This document shows, piece after piece, positions 47,225 through 58,010 of a stretch of 64,000 nucleotides of DNA. Source of the stretch: Begonia masoniana (Eukaryota; Streptophyta; Magnoliopsida; Cucurbitales; Begoniaceae); NCBI GenBank assembly GCA_022432975.1, contig CM039508.1, positions 30,398,433 through 30,462,432 on the forward strand. Direction: 5' to 3'. The notes under the pieces are model-generated. The model had not been told where the DNA came from. It ran no database searches and was given only the letters and a program-made list of their open reading frames with translations. Every line of letters begins with the position of its first letter. The stretch's first letter is position 1. The translations under genes and the position numbers were made by a program.

Positions 47225-49722
47225 TGTAACGCCCCCGAATTCACCCCAAGCTCGGTTCGCTACTATGCCCAATCATACTACTCATTAAACTACGATTAAA
47301 TAAATTTTCGATAAAATTTTGACTCAATTTTTGGGTTTTTTGAACCCTAAAAAATAGTTGGAAAATGTGCATAAAATACGTACAAAACATTTCAGAAAAG
47401 GTCAGGTTAAAACATATTAGAAGTAGGAAAACTTTGAAAAAAATCAAAGTGGCTCAACATGGGCGCCGCGCGCGCGCACTAGGTGCGCACGTCGCACACG
47501 CGCAACTCTGCGCACCAAGTGCCGATCGATCGGCAACCTCTCGGGTTGCTCAATCAAAATGTGCCACATGTGCCGATCGGCGCTAGGCGTTGCGCGCCCC
47601 AGCACCACGCATCGCGCGCACGCTACGCGCGCCACGCCTGCGTCTTCGAGCGCCTACGAGCCTCCTCCTCGGCCACCAGCACCCCTTTTGCACCATTCTT
47701 CTAATTTTTCTTAATTTCTTCATATTTTACCCAACCAAATCATCTAAAACTTCCCCAAAACTTTTCCTAACATTTTCAACTCCTCGAAACTTGAAAATCC
47801 CGGAAAAACGGCTCAAAAACGTCAGGAAAAATGTGAAAATGGGTGAAAACGAAAATTGTTTCTTTTATGAAAAATCGAGCAGCATAACGGTTAAATTTTC
47901 TGAAACCAAACCCTAAAAACCAAACATTTATACACTATGTTCAAAACACGCCAAAAAAAGTTCAAGTTCCCTAATATATTTACAAACCAACATTTCCATC
48001 AAAATACGAATCCACCCCACCTCCCAGCAATACCATGGTCAAAACGCCCCGACAACTGCCCGCACCGGCGTGCCACGTGCGTCGCCGACTGCATCCTAGT
48101 CCTGGCCTCCGTCAAAAAGCTCACTTGAGATCTCGTCGCACCTACACCATAGAACACAAAACGTAAGCCTAATACTTAGCAAGTAGGGAATAATGAATGC
48201 AAAGACACAATGTATACTCAACCCCTAACACATGCAGTTTCTAAACTCTCGGTTGTCTTTGTTTATTTTTCATTTAAATAATCTTTCAGTTTTTCGTGTT
48301 GATCAATTAGGCACTCATCCGAGCTCAGGACGGCCACACCTTGACCCAGCAGAGCAAAATCGGAGGCACACATCCGAGCTTTGCTCCCAAGACAGCCATA
48401 CACAATATCCTCCCACCGAACATAGAACCCTCTAGTGCTTCCTCTAGCACGTTAACTCGAGGCGTTCATACTCACGATACATTACGTATCTTCAGCAGTG
48501 CATCTTGCATAGAGACCCTTTCGAGGTGCTGCTCTAGCACTATTCCCTGACATGGCGACTCTACCCGAGACCGAGTTGTGATCTTTTCTTATCTTTTTAC
48601 GTTTCAAGCTCCCACATCAAAACTATGCTCAAAACTCATTTTTTTCGTGGTTTGAAAATGATGATGCATGTCACATAAATGCTTAATTACAAAACAAAAC
48701 AAAGCAACCAAATAAACAAACAAATTCCTACTGTTCTATGGTGTAGGCCCAAAGGAACAATCAAAATCAATCACTATTTACCTGATTCCTTCGTGTGTGC
48801 TCGTAATTGCTCGCTCGGCTAGTCCAAATGCTCACTCGTCAACCTAACATATATTTAGAATTCACTTAGGCATCATAAATAAGTTCTAAAGGATTTTTAA
48901 TCTAATTCTAACCATAAACAACTAACTTATCAACAATTAAACTCAAATCCCGAATTTTTCTCATTTTCAATCGTCCAACTTCAATCGGCCATATCTTACT
49001 CGTTTTTCATCGGATTTCAACAATCCAGCCCATTTCGTAAACCTCTACATGTCTACTATCCATTAATTTTAACTATTTTACCAACTAAACAACATGGCCA
49101 ATCTAATTCTACAAAAACAGAACCGGCGACATAATATACCAAAATCGGTTTTTCACCAACTTCACCTCTAACTCTAATGTATCTCCATAAACAACCTAAA
49201 CCGACCTATCCTAAGCTTAAACCACTAAAACACCAAAATCCTTCACTAATAATAATTCATAATAAAACCCATTAAGAAACTCACCTCAATCTTTGCAAAA
49301 ACTTGAAGAAATGAAGGTGGAGAAACCTTACAATGAGCTTCAAATTTCGTGGAGAGCAATGGGGAGGAAGATGACCATTTTGCTTTTTTGCACAAAAACC
49401 ATCCAATTTATAAAACATCCAACTTTTCTCTTTTTAAATTTTTCACACAAATTTTATAATATATATATCAACCCTCCCCCTCACACTTTTTCTTCTCTTC
49501 TTCCGTGAAGGCTTCCTCCCTCCACTCTTTTCTCCTCTTATATTTTTATTTACATTTAATTCAACAACAACAAAATCTCTAACCACTCTAATCTATGGTT
49601 TCCCACTCTAGAATTTACTTTCTATCTCATAAACTTAGTATAACCCTAGAATTATGTTAAACTCCCATAACACATCTAATCTAAGGGCTACGTACGTTAG
49701 ATGAAATTTTTTGGGTGTTACA
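47225..49722 (-). repeat. 5' LTR of the chromodomain gypsy element
   Basis: In plus orientation it runs TGTAACGCCCCCGAATTC to TGGGTGTTACA, 2,498 bp. It matches the 3' LTR but with many single-base changes and small gaps, indicating an old insertion. A perfect palindrome GCCGATCGATCGGC is at 47521-47534. Confidence 0.93.
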
Positions 49723-49729
49723 TGAGCAC

Positions 49730-50259
49730 CCAAATCTTGTCGACTTCAACTAGGCCATCTGAATCAAATGAAGTCTATTAAATACGTCGACGGATCTCAG
49801 TGCTCTCCTTGGCTCTCCTGGCGGTAGTTGAATCCCAGCTCTATCGACGATCTTCTAAATTAATGTGTTGAACGCCAAATTCTTATTGGATGTCCGACCT
49901 ATCACGAACATGTGACATAAGATCAGGTACCCAAGGTCGAATCTCCAGTCGCGGTATAGTTTTTCCATTATATACAGATTCATGCAGCTGATCAGATCTC
50001 TATGTCCATCGTGAGATAAAATTGTATGGGTTATCATATTCTGAATAAACCGAGCTTTGAGGTTCAGGTCCTTCGATCTTGTCTTGACGAACCCAACAAT
50101 ATTAGAATTGTGGTGAATTGTCTTGAGGAACTCGAGTCTCTTTTCCGATTTAAAAAATTCACAGTCTTGATGGAAGTGGTAGTATCCGTTCATGTCCATC
50201 CCTCCTGTAGAAAACCCGATAATTTCATTAATCGCGTCTTTAGTGATAACCATCTCCAT
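49730..50259 (-). pseudogene. Solitary Transposase_32-type ORF fragment
   Basis: ATG at 50259 gives MEMVITKDAINEIIGF, FFKSEKRLEFLKTIHHNSN, LNLKARFIQNMITHTIL, HDGHRDLISCMNLYIME, FDLGYLILCHMFVIGRTS and NLAFNTLI, then a stop at about 49855. A few more codons (KIVDRAGIQLP) run toward the gypsy insertion. It aligns with residues ~125-275 of the SIRE copy 2 third ORF (ITPQFINGILE, ARLFHQMIGYNI, GGHHDEVSAMELF, SLPYNLLLMKI). It is not attached to an LTR element here but lies inside the candidate inverted-repeat element. Function unknown. Confidence 0.75.
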
Positions 50260-50406
50260 ACCAATTACGGGGTTGATTTGTTAAGTTTTTTATAGTTTGA
50301 GGTTTAACTTGTTCAATTTGATATTTTAGGGGGTGTTTTAAAAAAATCTCATATTTTGGGGTTTAAATTGGTTTTTACCTTATATTATATATGAAGCATA
50401 AATGTT

Positions 50407-50430
50407 TATATATATATATATATATATAGA
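50407..50430. repeat. (TA)n microsatellite
   Basis: Twelve TA units. Confidence 0.9.
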
Positions 50431-51383
50431 TTCTATGTTGTGATATATGTGATGTGATATTGGTTGTTAACACGTTGTATTATATGTGATGCTTGAAATT
50501 TAAATGGAATGAATTATTGGTTTGATCTATGTTATTTGTTATGGCTTCCTTAAATAGTCGTTGAAATTATTGAATGATCTTTATATATCCAAACTAATTT
50601 TATATATTTTCATACACTCTCTGAGAGAACCATAGGTTCTAGAATAATTTAATATGAATATGTACATTAGGATTTATGTTGTTTTAAAATACATATGTAT
50701 GATTAAATGCTAATAGAGGAATTTGATATATTTTAGGTTTATCAAATTACAAAAATAATTGAATAAGTTGCAGTAACATGTGCTAAGACCACATGGTGAG
50801 TATTGTATGGATATTTTTATCTTGTTGGCCTACATCACAAGAATGCTTTGGTGATTTTGATTCTATGTTGTGATATATGTGATGTGATATTGGTTGTTAA
50901 CACGTTGTGTTATATGTGATATTTTCATACACTCTCTGAGAGAACCATAGGTTCTAGAATAATTTAATATGAATATGTACATTAGGATTTATGTTGTTTT
51001 AAAATACATATGTATGATTAAATGCTAATAGAGGAATTTGATATATTTTAGGTTTATCAAATTACAAAAATAATTGAATAAGTTGCAGTAACATGTGCTA
51101 AGACCACATGGTGAGTATTGTATGGATATTTTATCTTGTTGGCCTACATCACAAGAATGCTTTGGTGATTTTGATTCTATGTTGTGATATATGTGATGTG
51201 ATATTGGTTGTTAACACGTTGTGTTATATGTGATGCTTCAAATTTAAATGGAATGAATTCTTGGTTTGATCTATGTTATATGTTATGGCTTCCTTAAATA
51301 GTCGTCGAAATTATTGAATGATCTTTATATATCCAAACTAATTTTATATATTTTCATACACTCTCTGAGAGAACCATAGGTTC
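50431..51383 (+). repeat. Partial tandem triplication (428 / 314 / ~211 bp)
   Basis: Three head-to-tail copies start GATTCTATGTTGTGATATAT at 50431, 50859 and 51173. The second lacks 114 internal bases (from the GCTTGAAATTT phrase to TTTTATATA), and the third stops after GAACCATAGGTTC. Copies are nearly identical, so the duplications are recent. The phrase TTGGCCTACATCACAAG recalls the GGCCTACACC motif of the chromodomain-gypsy solo LTRs, so the unit may be LTR-derived. Confidence 0.9.
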
Positions 51384-52052
51384 GTGGAGTTTGATGACAA
51401 ATTTTCTAGTATGAGGTAGGACCTATGGGGGATAGGCATGTTAGTTTGATAATGCAGGGGACTCACTGAAGTTGACGAGGGTGTCACGCACTGAGTTGCG
51501 TGACAACTAATGGAGGTCATTGAAATTCCATAACTATTTTTTCGAAGTTCGCGATACATAAGTGGTGTGTGTCTGGTAGTTGTGCATACTCTCTCCTAGA
51601 CTGATACCCACAATAATTAAACTGTAAAGTGAAAGAAAGAGAAAGCTTTAAACTGTACGTCTTCATGAAAATGCATATTTCACAGTATCTTTCATTTTGC
51701 TAAGCATTACCTACTGAGCAATAGACTTATAATTGATTTTTATCGTGTAGGTGAAGAAGTTGTTGGTAACTCTCTTGTCTAACAATTTAAATAAAAAATG
51801 CAGTTGATGAAGCATATCTATAGGTGAGTGCTTGGTGATATTATAAATTTATAATGACTTTGACCTATGGTTGACTCATATAATATATTTTAGTGTGAAG
51901 GGTTTGAACTTACTCTGTGTTTTGTTTGTTATTGCATTATGACTGAAAACTGAGTTATGCACATATATTAGACCTATGTTGTATGGAATCATATAAGTAT
52001 TCATGCCCAAGTAATATTAAAATGTCGAATGAACTTGATTGAATGTATGCCA
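51384..52052. other. Non-coding, possibly LTR-derived
   Basis: No ORF. A perfect 8-bp stem GTCACGCA / TGCGTGAC is at 51483-51504. The phrase TTACCTACTGAGCAATAGAC ... GTGTAGGTGAAGAAG near 51708-51760 resembles the ACTTACTGAGCC ... GTGTAGGTGA stretch of solo LTRs A and B, suggesting an old gypsy LTR in plus orientation. Confidence 0.4.
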
Positions 52053-52850
52053 TGTAGGATTGAAAGAGTCTAAGAGGAGAGTGAATTAAGTTTTCTAATT
52101 TTTTCGTGTGAGTAAATCCTCAAAAATTACTATCTTGAACTATATATTTTCTCATTGAGTCAAATGTACTAATTCTAACATGCAAGCAAAACAATAATAA
52201 ATACGTTTTTTAATGCAGTTCGGCCAAACTATCTACATCTGCACTCCAATGCTCCTTTTTGAAGATTTTTTTTCCTAATAATCCTTTTTGTTACAAATGA
52301 TTGAGTTTTCTAGTGTTAATTCAACCCTACAACTGTTATAGGGTACCAGTCTTCTCCTTAATTGAACTTAAAAGTGTCAATCAAACTTCACATATGTTAC
52401 AGTGTCTCACCATTTTCCATAATTGAACTTACAGATGTCAATCAAACTTATCCAACTTTTCAAGAACATCACCCTTTTTGTGTCCACATAAGCAAGTAGT
52501 GGAGATAAATGTTTTTGGTACAATGATCTAAATCTCTCAAGAATGTATAATTTCAACTTTACAAATATGATAAGTTAGTTTTAGCTCAAGAGTGAAGCTT
52601 CAAATATTTGCAAGAGAATGAGCAATACTTCGACATAAAAATGAGAACCGGTGAGTTGCACAACAGAGAGTGCTTCTATTCGTATACGCCTTTAAAATTC
52701 TCATGTTATGAACATGATCAATTAATGCTACATAACGTTTTATATGCTTTTTATTTATAAACTAAACACTGATATTGATATAGTAGAGTCCTCTTCTCCA
52801 TCTTCAAATATTGCTTCTAGTTCTATTTCTTCTTTAAAAATGAACTTAGA
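52053..52850 (-). repeat. Copia (SIRE-like) LTR fragment, reversed
   Basis: In minus orientation it ends ...CACTCTCCTCTTAGACTC then TTTCAATCCTACA, like the LTR ends at 7302 and 19971. GTTCGGCCAAACTATCTACA (plus 52220) and GAAGATTTTTTTTCC correspond to the conserved U5 of both SIRE-like copies. No primer site or coding region adjoins. The right boundary is uncertain. Confidence 0.55.
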
Positions 52851-52954
52851 AGTTTTTAGAGTAGAAAATCTGTCGTGATCACTTTGGCAACTAGTAGTGT
52901 TTAAGTTTTACATTGTTTTTTTTTTTTTTTTTTTATCAACCATTGGTCCCAACA

Positions 52955-53205
52955 GACGATGAAGATAATGATTTTGATATCTTGGTATGGTGGAAAACAT
53001 AAGAAAAAACTTTCTAGTGCTTTCAATCATGGCCCAAGACGTGTCAATTGTGCCAATATCAATAGTTGTGTCAGAATCAGATTTTATTACAGGGGTTAGA
53101 GTGCTTTCGGATGCTAGAAGTAGCTTGGCACCGAAGACGATTGAAGCGCTAATATGCTTGAAGGATTGGGAGATGGACAATGCACAATTTGAGAAGCGAA
53201 TGTAA
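52955..53205 (+). pseudogene. hAT transposase C-terminal dimerisation domain remnant
   Basis: FDILVWWK is read at about 52973-52996, then after a frame change LSIMAQDVSIVPISIVVSES, RVLSDARSSLAPKTIEALIC and LKDW (53020-53170). This is the hATC signature (usually ...P(V/I)STVASESAFSTGGRVL...R.SL.P..VEALIC...W). Only the last ~80 residues remain. A T run at about 52915-52936 precedes it. No terminal repeats are identified. Confidence 0.82.
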
Positions 53206-54878
53206 GATTATAGATGAGTTTATATATTTTTTTTACATGAATGTATTAAGTTATATAATCAAGAAACTGCAAATGTTTGACAATCGAGTGAATGTCAACC
53301 TAATAGGAATGTACATGTAATTTTTTTATTGAAGATTTAACGTGTTGGTTGACTAGAGGAAATCAAATATTTTTTTTCGTCAATTGTCAAAACAATTTGA
53401 AAAAATTGAAATAGGAAGCAATTTTTAAAAAATTCACAAAAAAACAACATTTTATTCCAAAGAATTAAAAATTGTAGTAGCCAATTAGGGTTGCGGCTGA
53501 CATTCCATATATGTCGCAACATCTTTTGCAAATGTACATAATGGTTGGCTTAGGGACATGCCAGATTGTCTTAGTGGTCTAAGTTCGCGAATCCGACATC
53601 TAACCACTCCAGAAGGAGTGGATTGACCGAGCCTCGACCTCAGTCTAAGCCAAGCATCGGGTCGACTTAGACCTCATTGTGACCAACTGGGCTGCATTGC
53701 TAAGCTGACATGCGAATCAAAGACGGAAAAAGAAAGAGACGAGAGAGAAATGTGGTCCCAAGCCTAAAACTTGGAAAGATTATATTATTTGAGAGCCACC
53801 TTCATTATTGTTATTTGCTATGGTGAAGACAGACCCAGAAATTTCATAGAACCTTCGTCATTCTCGTCCGACTTCGACCGAGGACTATGACGTTGTCTGA
53901 TTTTCTAGTGATCTGAAATCTTGCGATCTGGACCGTCGAAAAATGTGTACATTTGGCATTTTACAGTTAACTCTGACCTTCGTTGTCCCTTTTGACCAAT
54001 CACGTGATACCACCTGCAATTCTCATAATTCCTCCGTTAATGAATAAGGAGTTATGATGTGTTGTTATATTATTAATTAATAATTTATTATCAAAGTAAT
54101 ATTCATAAATCTTATTAAATTATGACAAAATATTTATTAAAATCAAATCCTTTTTTGCTTCAATAATACACAACAAAACTTCTAATTTTTATACATTTTC
54201 GAATCCTGTTGAAAAATAATGCATTTTTGTAGTGAAAATATATCAAAGAATGTGTAGTGTAAACCCTAATATTTAGTATCATTTATAAATTATATCTTTT
54301 ACTATTTTTAAATAAATTAAACGATTTAGATATTGTTGTCAAAATTTTTTCTTTTATTTAGTTTTTAACTCGGTTCCTAGTCTAATTTTACATTTGTTGA
54401 TTTTTTTTTCTGAAGATTTCAAAATATGTTGAGATATCAATGGATTTAAAAATCAACTTAGAAATAACAGAATCTCTAAGAATCTGGTTAAATATATTTT
54501 TGAGAAGGAAAAAGAGGAATTCATATCATTAATTTTACGTCAAAATCTAAATTATTAATAGTTGAAAAATTGAGATTTAATTTATCAAAAAAATAGTTTA
54601 AGGTCTAATAGTTAAATGAATCTAAATGTTAGAGTGTAAGTGGCATCTTACTCAAATATAATTTCAAATCCCTATTTTTTTTTTATGTACATGGAAAATG
54701 TGTAATTATTTTTAAATAATAATTATTTATGAAATGATAAACAAAATATTGAGGAAAGAGTTAAAATTTCATTTATAATGTGTTTGATAATTTAAGGAAG
54801 TGTAATCATAGTAAAAGGAAAGCTGCTTACTTCCCCACACTCACCACAGAAAAATTCTGATTTCCGCCATTAATAACC
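53206..54878. other. AT-rich non-coding region
   Basis: No coding signal. A moderately GC-rich island at 53540-53960 includes a tRNA-Leu-like 5' segment (GCCAGATTGTCTTAGTGG, 53560-53577) without a complete tRNA. The rest (53960-54878) is AT-rich, ending in a TTC microsatellite. Confidence 0.5.
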
Positions 54879-54911
54879 TTCTTCTTCTTCTTCTTCTTCT
54901 TCTCGGCCTAG

Positions 54912-55259
54912 ATGGTTCTACACTTTGTCGTTCTAGCTAAGGTGAAGCTCATCTCCTCCTCCCATGGCAGCTGCAGGCCAATAGCGGGGACCCTGGTGTG
55001 GCCGTTTGTTCTGAAGCTGGCCTTCAGATTCAGATTCCTTCGAGGAGCCTACATAGACATGGTTCAGTCGACCAGGCTTTTCTTCTTCCAACTGGGTCAG
55101 ATTGCGTTCGATTCAGAGCCAGCTTTAGAGCGCCACAGCAGCAGCAGATTCGAAAGAGCTTTGAGGCTGGTCGGCCAGAGACTCGCCCTCGTTAATATGG
55201 CCCATGCCACTGAGACAGCAGAAGATAGCCTGCGTAGCCTCTCCATTCTCCTACTCTAA
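54912..55259 (+). CDS. Unidentified ORF, 115 codons
   Basis: ATG at 54912 lies just after a TTC microsatellite (54879-54903). The product starts MVLHFVVLAKVKLISSSHGS, is hydrophobic in its first half and basic later (RFERALRLVGQRL), and resembles no family I know. The stretch is clearly richer in GC than its surroundings, and another frame is open for 65 codons (54998-55195), so frame choice is not secure. It may be a host-gene fragment or a chance ORF. Confidence 0.25.
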   Translation: MVLHFVVLAKVKLISSSHGSCRPIAGTLVWPFVLKLAFRFRFLRGAYIDMVQSTRLFFFQLGQIAFDSEPALERHSSSRFERALRLVGQRLALVNMAHATETAEDSLRSLSILLL

Positions 55260-55641
55260 GCACAATAATGTTCCCTGTCAATGTAATCTTTTTCAATAAT
55301 AAGAATACCTTCTTCATCAATTTTCACAAATTTTATCACTGATTTATGTTGAACCATGTCGAACCTAACCAAATTGAACTAACCTAACCAAATTGAACTG
55401 GGCTCAGAATGATATCTCTCTGTAATCTGTCATACCGTTGTTTGCGTATTTTGTTTTGCGTGTCTATCTTCCTCTACAATTAACCTAAGCGTTAAAGACT
55501 ATATAACTACGTTTTCAATGTTAATGGCAGAATATAATATTTCCCTTCGATTTTCTTCTTCTTCCTCTCTTAATACTCTTATAGTATGGTATCAGAGCCA
55601 TAAACAGCTCTTCCTTCTCATCTCTTTCCCTCTCTAAAACG

Positions 55642-56548
55642 ATGACCTCTTCACAGAGTACAATTGACTCACCATCGTCTTCTTCCCTCTCTCTATCCTC
55701 CCTTTCCCATATTCCCTCAGTCAATCAGCCCCTTACTATCAAACTCGATAATTCAAATTTTCTGATATGGAAAAACCAACTACTGAATTTAGTTATTGTT
55801 AACGGGCTGGAGGATATTCTTACCGGATCTCATCCATATCCTCCAAGAGAAGATCCAGACTTTCTATCTTGGCAGAGGTATAATCGTCATATAATGAGTT
55901 GTATATATACCTCTGTTCAAGAACAAAGGTTGGGACAACTAGTCAGATATTCATCAGCATCCAAGATTTGGGAAGCTCTCGATAAACTTTACTCAGCTTC
56001 ATCTGTTGCTCGGATCTTCGGAGCTTCGAACAAGTTAACAAGCATTTCGTAAAGACGGTCTCAGTGCCATGTCCTATATTCAGAAATTTCGAAGTCTCTG
56101 CAACACACTGGCGGCTATCGATGAATCCATGAGCGAGAAAGATCAACTCCTCTATTTTCTTAATGGTTTAAGAGCATAATACAACTCCTTCGTCACCGCT
56201 ATGTCCATGCGCACTGATCGCCCCTCTATTGAAGAACTAAATAGTTTGCTGCTAAGCTACGAGGCTTACCTAGAATGCCAGAATGCTTTTGCCTCTTTGA
56301 ACTCCCTTCAAGCAAACCACACAAATATCTCCGGTAATAAACCTAGACCCAAATTTCCTTCACCTCCTGGATCTCACTCCTTCTTTACCCCAAATAGACC
56401 ATGGGGTCATCGTCCATCATTCCCCTCTTCAGCCCTACTTCCCACTCCTTTCTATCGTCCGTCCTCTACTTCCTTTTCTCAAAATTGAGCCCAAAATCGA
56501 CCTCGCTGTCAAATTTGCCTCAAAACAGGACACAGTGCTAACATCTGT
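55642..56548 (+). pseudogene. gag: copia gag, broken
   Basis: ATG at 55642: MTSSQSTIDSPSSSS, then VNQPLTIKLDNSNFLIWKNQ, a typical copia Gag start, and ASKIWEALDKLYSASS. A frameshift near 56040 follows (normally a run such as SKARI.QL...L). The frame is recovered with SMRTDRPSIEELNSLLLSYE (56201) and a Pro/Ser-rich linker. A complete zinc knuckle CQICLKTGHSANIC lies at 56507-56548, separated by a TGA near 56486. Confidence 0.87.
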
Positions 56549-56639
56549 TACCACATAACCAATCTTCATTATCAACCTGCTGTTAACTCACCTCAAAATT
56601 TCTCTGCAATTCTACCCTCTTCTGATACTCAATCAACCT

Positions 56640-57996
56640 CAGCCATCACACCTTTAGATCCTTCTTGGTATATGAATTCTGGCATCTCTCACCATTTTAC
56701 TCAAGATTGGAATATGTTAAATTCAGTTATCCCGTACTGAGGCGATGCTCAAATACCAGTTGAAAATAGTAAGCGTTTTCCTATCTCTCACACTGTCATG
56801 CTACTATCCGTACTCATTCTTCTCCCTTACATTTACGGATCGTTTATCATTCATCTTATCTTAAAAAAAAAAATCTCCTTAGTGTCTCTTAGTTGTGTTC
56901 TGATAATAAAACATATGTTGAATTTTATTCTTCCTTTTTTGTTGTCAAGGAGCAGGTCTCCTACAAAATCATTCTTCGAGGAGTCTTTGACAACGGCCTC
57001 TATAGAGTCTATCCTCCCTCCAAACGTCGACCTTCATCTGCTCAGCTCCATTCCGTGTCCAGCAACACCTCAAATCTATGGCATTTTAGATTGAAACATC
57101 CTTCTTCTAATGTTATTCATTATGTTTTAGCTAGTTCTAACATTTATTTTTCCTCTCATTGTATGGATTTATGTTCTTCATGTCAATTGGCTAAATCTCT
57201 TCGGTTATCATTTTCATTATTTATTTATCATGCTACTACTGCTTTTAATTTAATTCACACAGATTTATGGGTCCTTCCTTAGTTTCTTCCATCACTGGCG
57301 TCAAATATTTTTTAATCTTTATTGACGATTTTTCTCGGTTTACTTGGTTCTATTCTCTCTGTTCTAAGGATGAAACTTATAATAAGTTCATCCGGTTCAA
57401 AACGATGGTTCAAACTCAGTTTAACGTCAATATTAAACGAGTACAATCTGATTAGGGTGGTGAATTTAAATATCTCTCAAATTTTTTCACATCATAGGGT
57501 ATTATTCGTGAAATTTCTTGTCCATATACACCACAACAAAACAGACGAGTTGAACGGAAAAATCGACACATTGTTGAAACCGGTTTAACTCTTCTTGTTC
57601 ACGCATCCATACATTGAAAAAACTGGCCCTTCGCATTTGGAGCCGCCGTATATTTAATTAATCAACTCCCATCAAAAGTTTTACTCAATCAATCACTGTT
57701 CCAAGTCCTGTATAACAAAGTTCCTTCTTACAATCACCTTCGAATTTTTGGATGTCAGTGCTTCCCATTTTTACGTCCCTATAACAGCCATAAACTCGTA
57801 TTCCGATCAAGCTTTTGTGTTTTTCTAAGGTATAGCAGTCACCACAAAGGATACTTATGTCTTCACGCAATAAGTGGTCAAATCCATATCTCACGACATG
57901 TCGTCTTCAATGAACTGATTTTTCCTTTTCTAACTCACCTCAACTCCACTATTCAATCTCCCGTTGTTCCCATCATTACCTCTCTGCCCCTATTGC
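56640..57996 (+). pseudogene. pol: copia protease and integrase, degraded
   Basis: Protease begins SWYMNSGISHHFTQDW, with AAT (Asn, 56675-56677) where the catalytic Asp codon belongs. GAG_pre-integrase: LWHFRLKHPSSNVIHYV, CSSCQLAKSLRL. Integrase: NLIHTDLW, GVKYFLIFIDDFSRFTWFY, RVQSD*GGEF, CPYTPQQNRRVERKNRHIV, then GAAVYLINQLPSKVL and LRIFGCQCFPFLRPYN. The sequence ends about 57996, before RT. Several stops and frameshifts. Confidence 0.87.
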
Positions 57997-58010
57997 GACG
58001 ATCCTAACAC

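Larger units (their letters stand above)
35351..49722 (-). mobile_element. Chromodomain-type (Tekay/Del-like) Ty3/gypsy element with both LTRs
   Basis: Minus orientation: 5' LTR 49722-47225, primer site, gag, protease, RT, RNase H, integrase with a chromodomain-like end, polypurine tract, 3' LTR 40174-35351. The flanks TGGGC (35346-35350) and TGAGC (49723-49727) are a target duplication with one change. Two solo LTRs have inserted since, one in the 3' LTR and one in gag. Without them the element is about 9.7 kb. All ORFs are broken. Confidence 0.93.
34868..50379. mobile_element. Candidate inverted-repeat DNA element, split by a 14.4-kb gypsy insertion
   Basis: The left end (GGGTAAAAACTAATTTAAAC, 34868 onward for ~65 bases) and the reverse complement of the right end (GGTAAAAACCAATTTAAACC, from 50379 leftward) match closely, sharing TTTTTTTAAAACAC and CCCTAAAATA. 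Between them, outside the gypsy insertion, lies about 1.1 kb with a Transposase_32-like ORF on the minus strand. Both flanks hold TATATTAT, which could be a target duplication but is weak in AT-rich sequence. A third, shorter inverted end at 35102-35125 means a small MITE-like unit (34868-35125) is an alternative reading. Confidence 0.45.
55260..58010 (+). mobile_element. Copia element truncated inside pol
   Basis: A probable 5' LTR tail (up to about 55586; start not placed) is followed by a primer site TGGTATCAGAGCC at 55587-55599, gag and pol up to the end of integrase. RT, RNase H and the 3' LTR are absent, and at 58011 a different LTR begins. The order and gag type are those of a small copia element with a single zinc knuckle. 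Confidence 0.85.
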
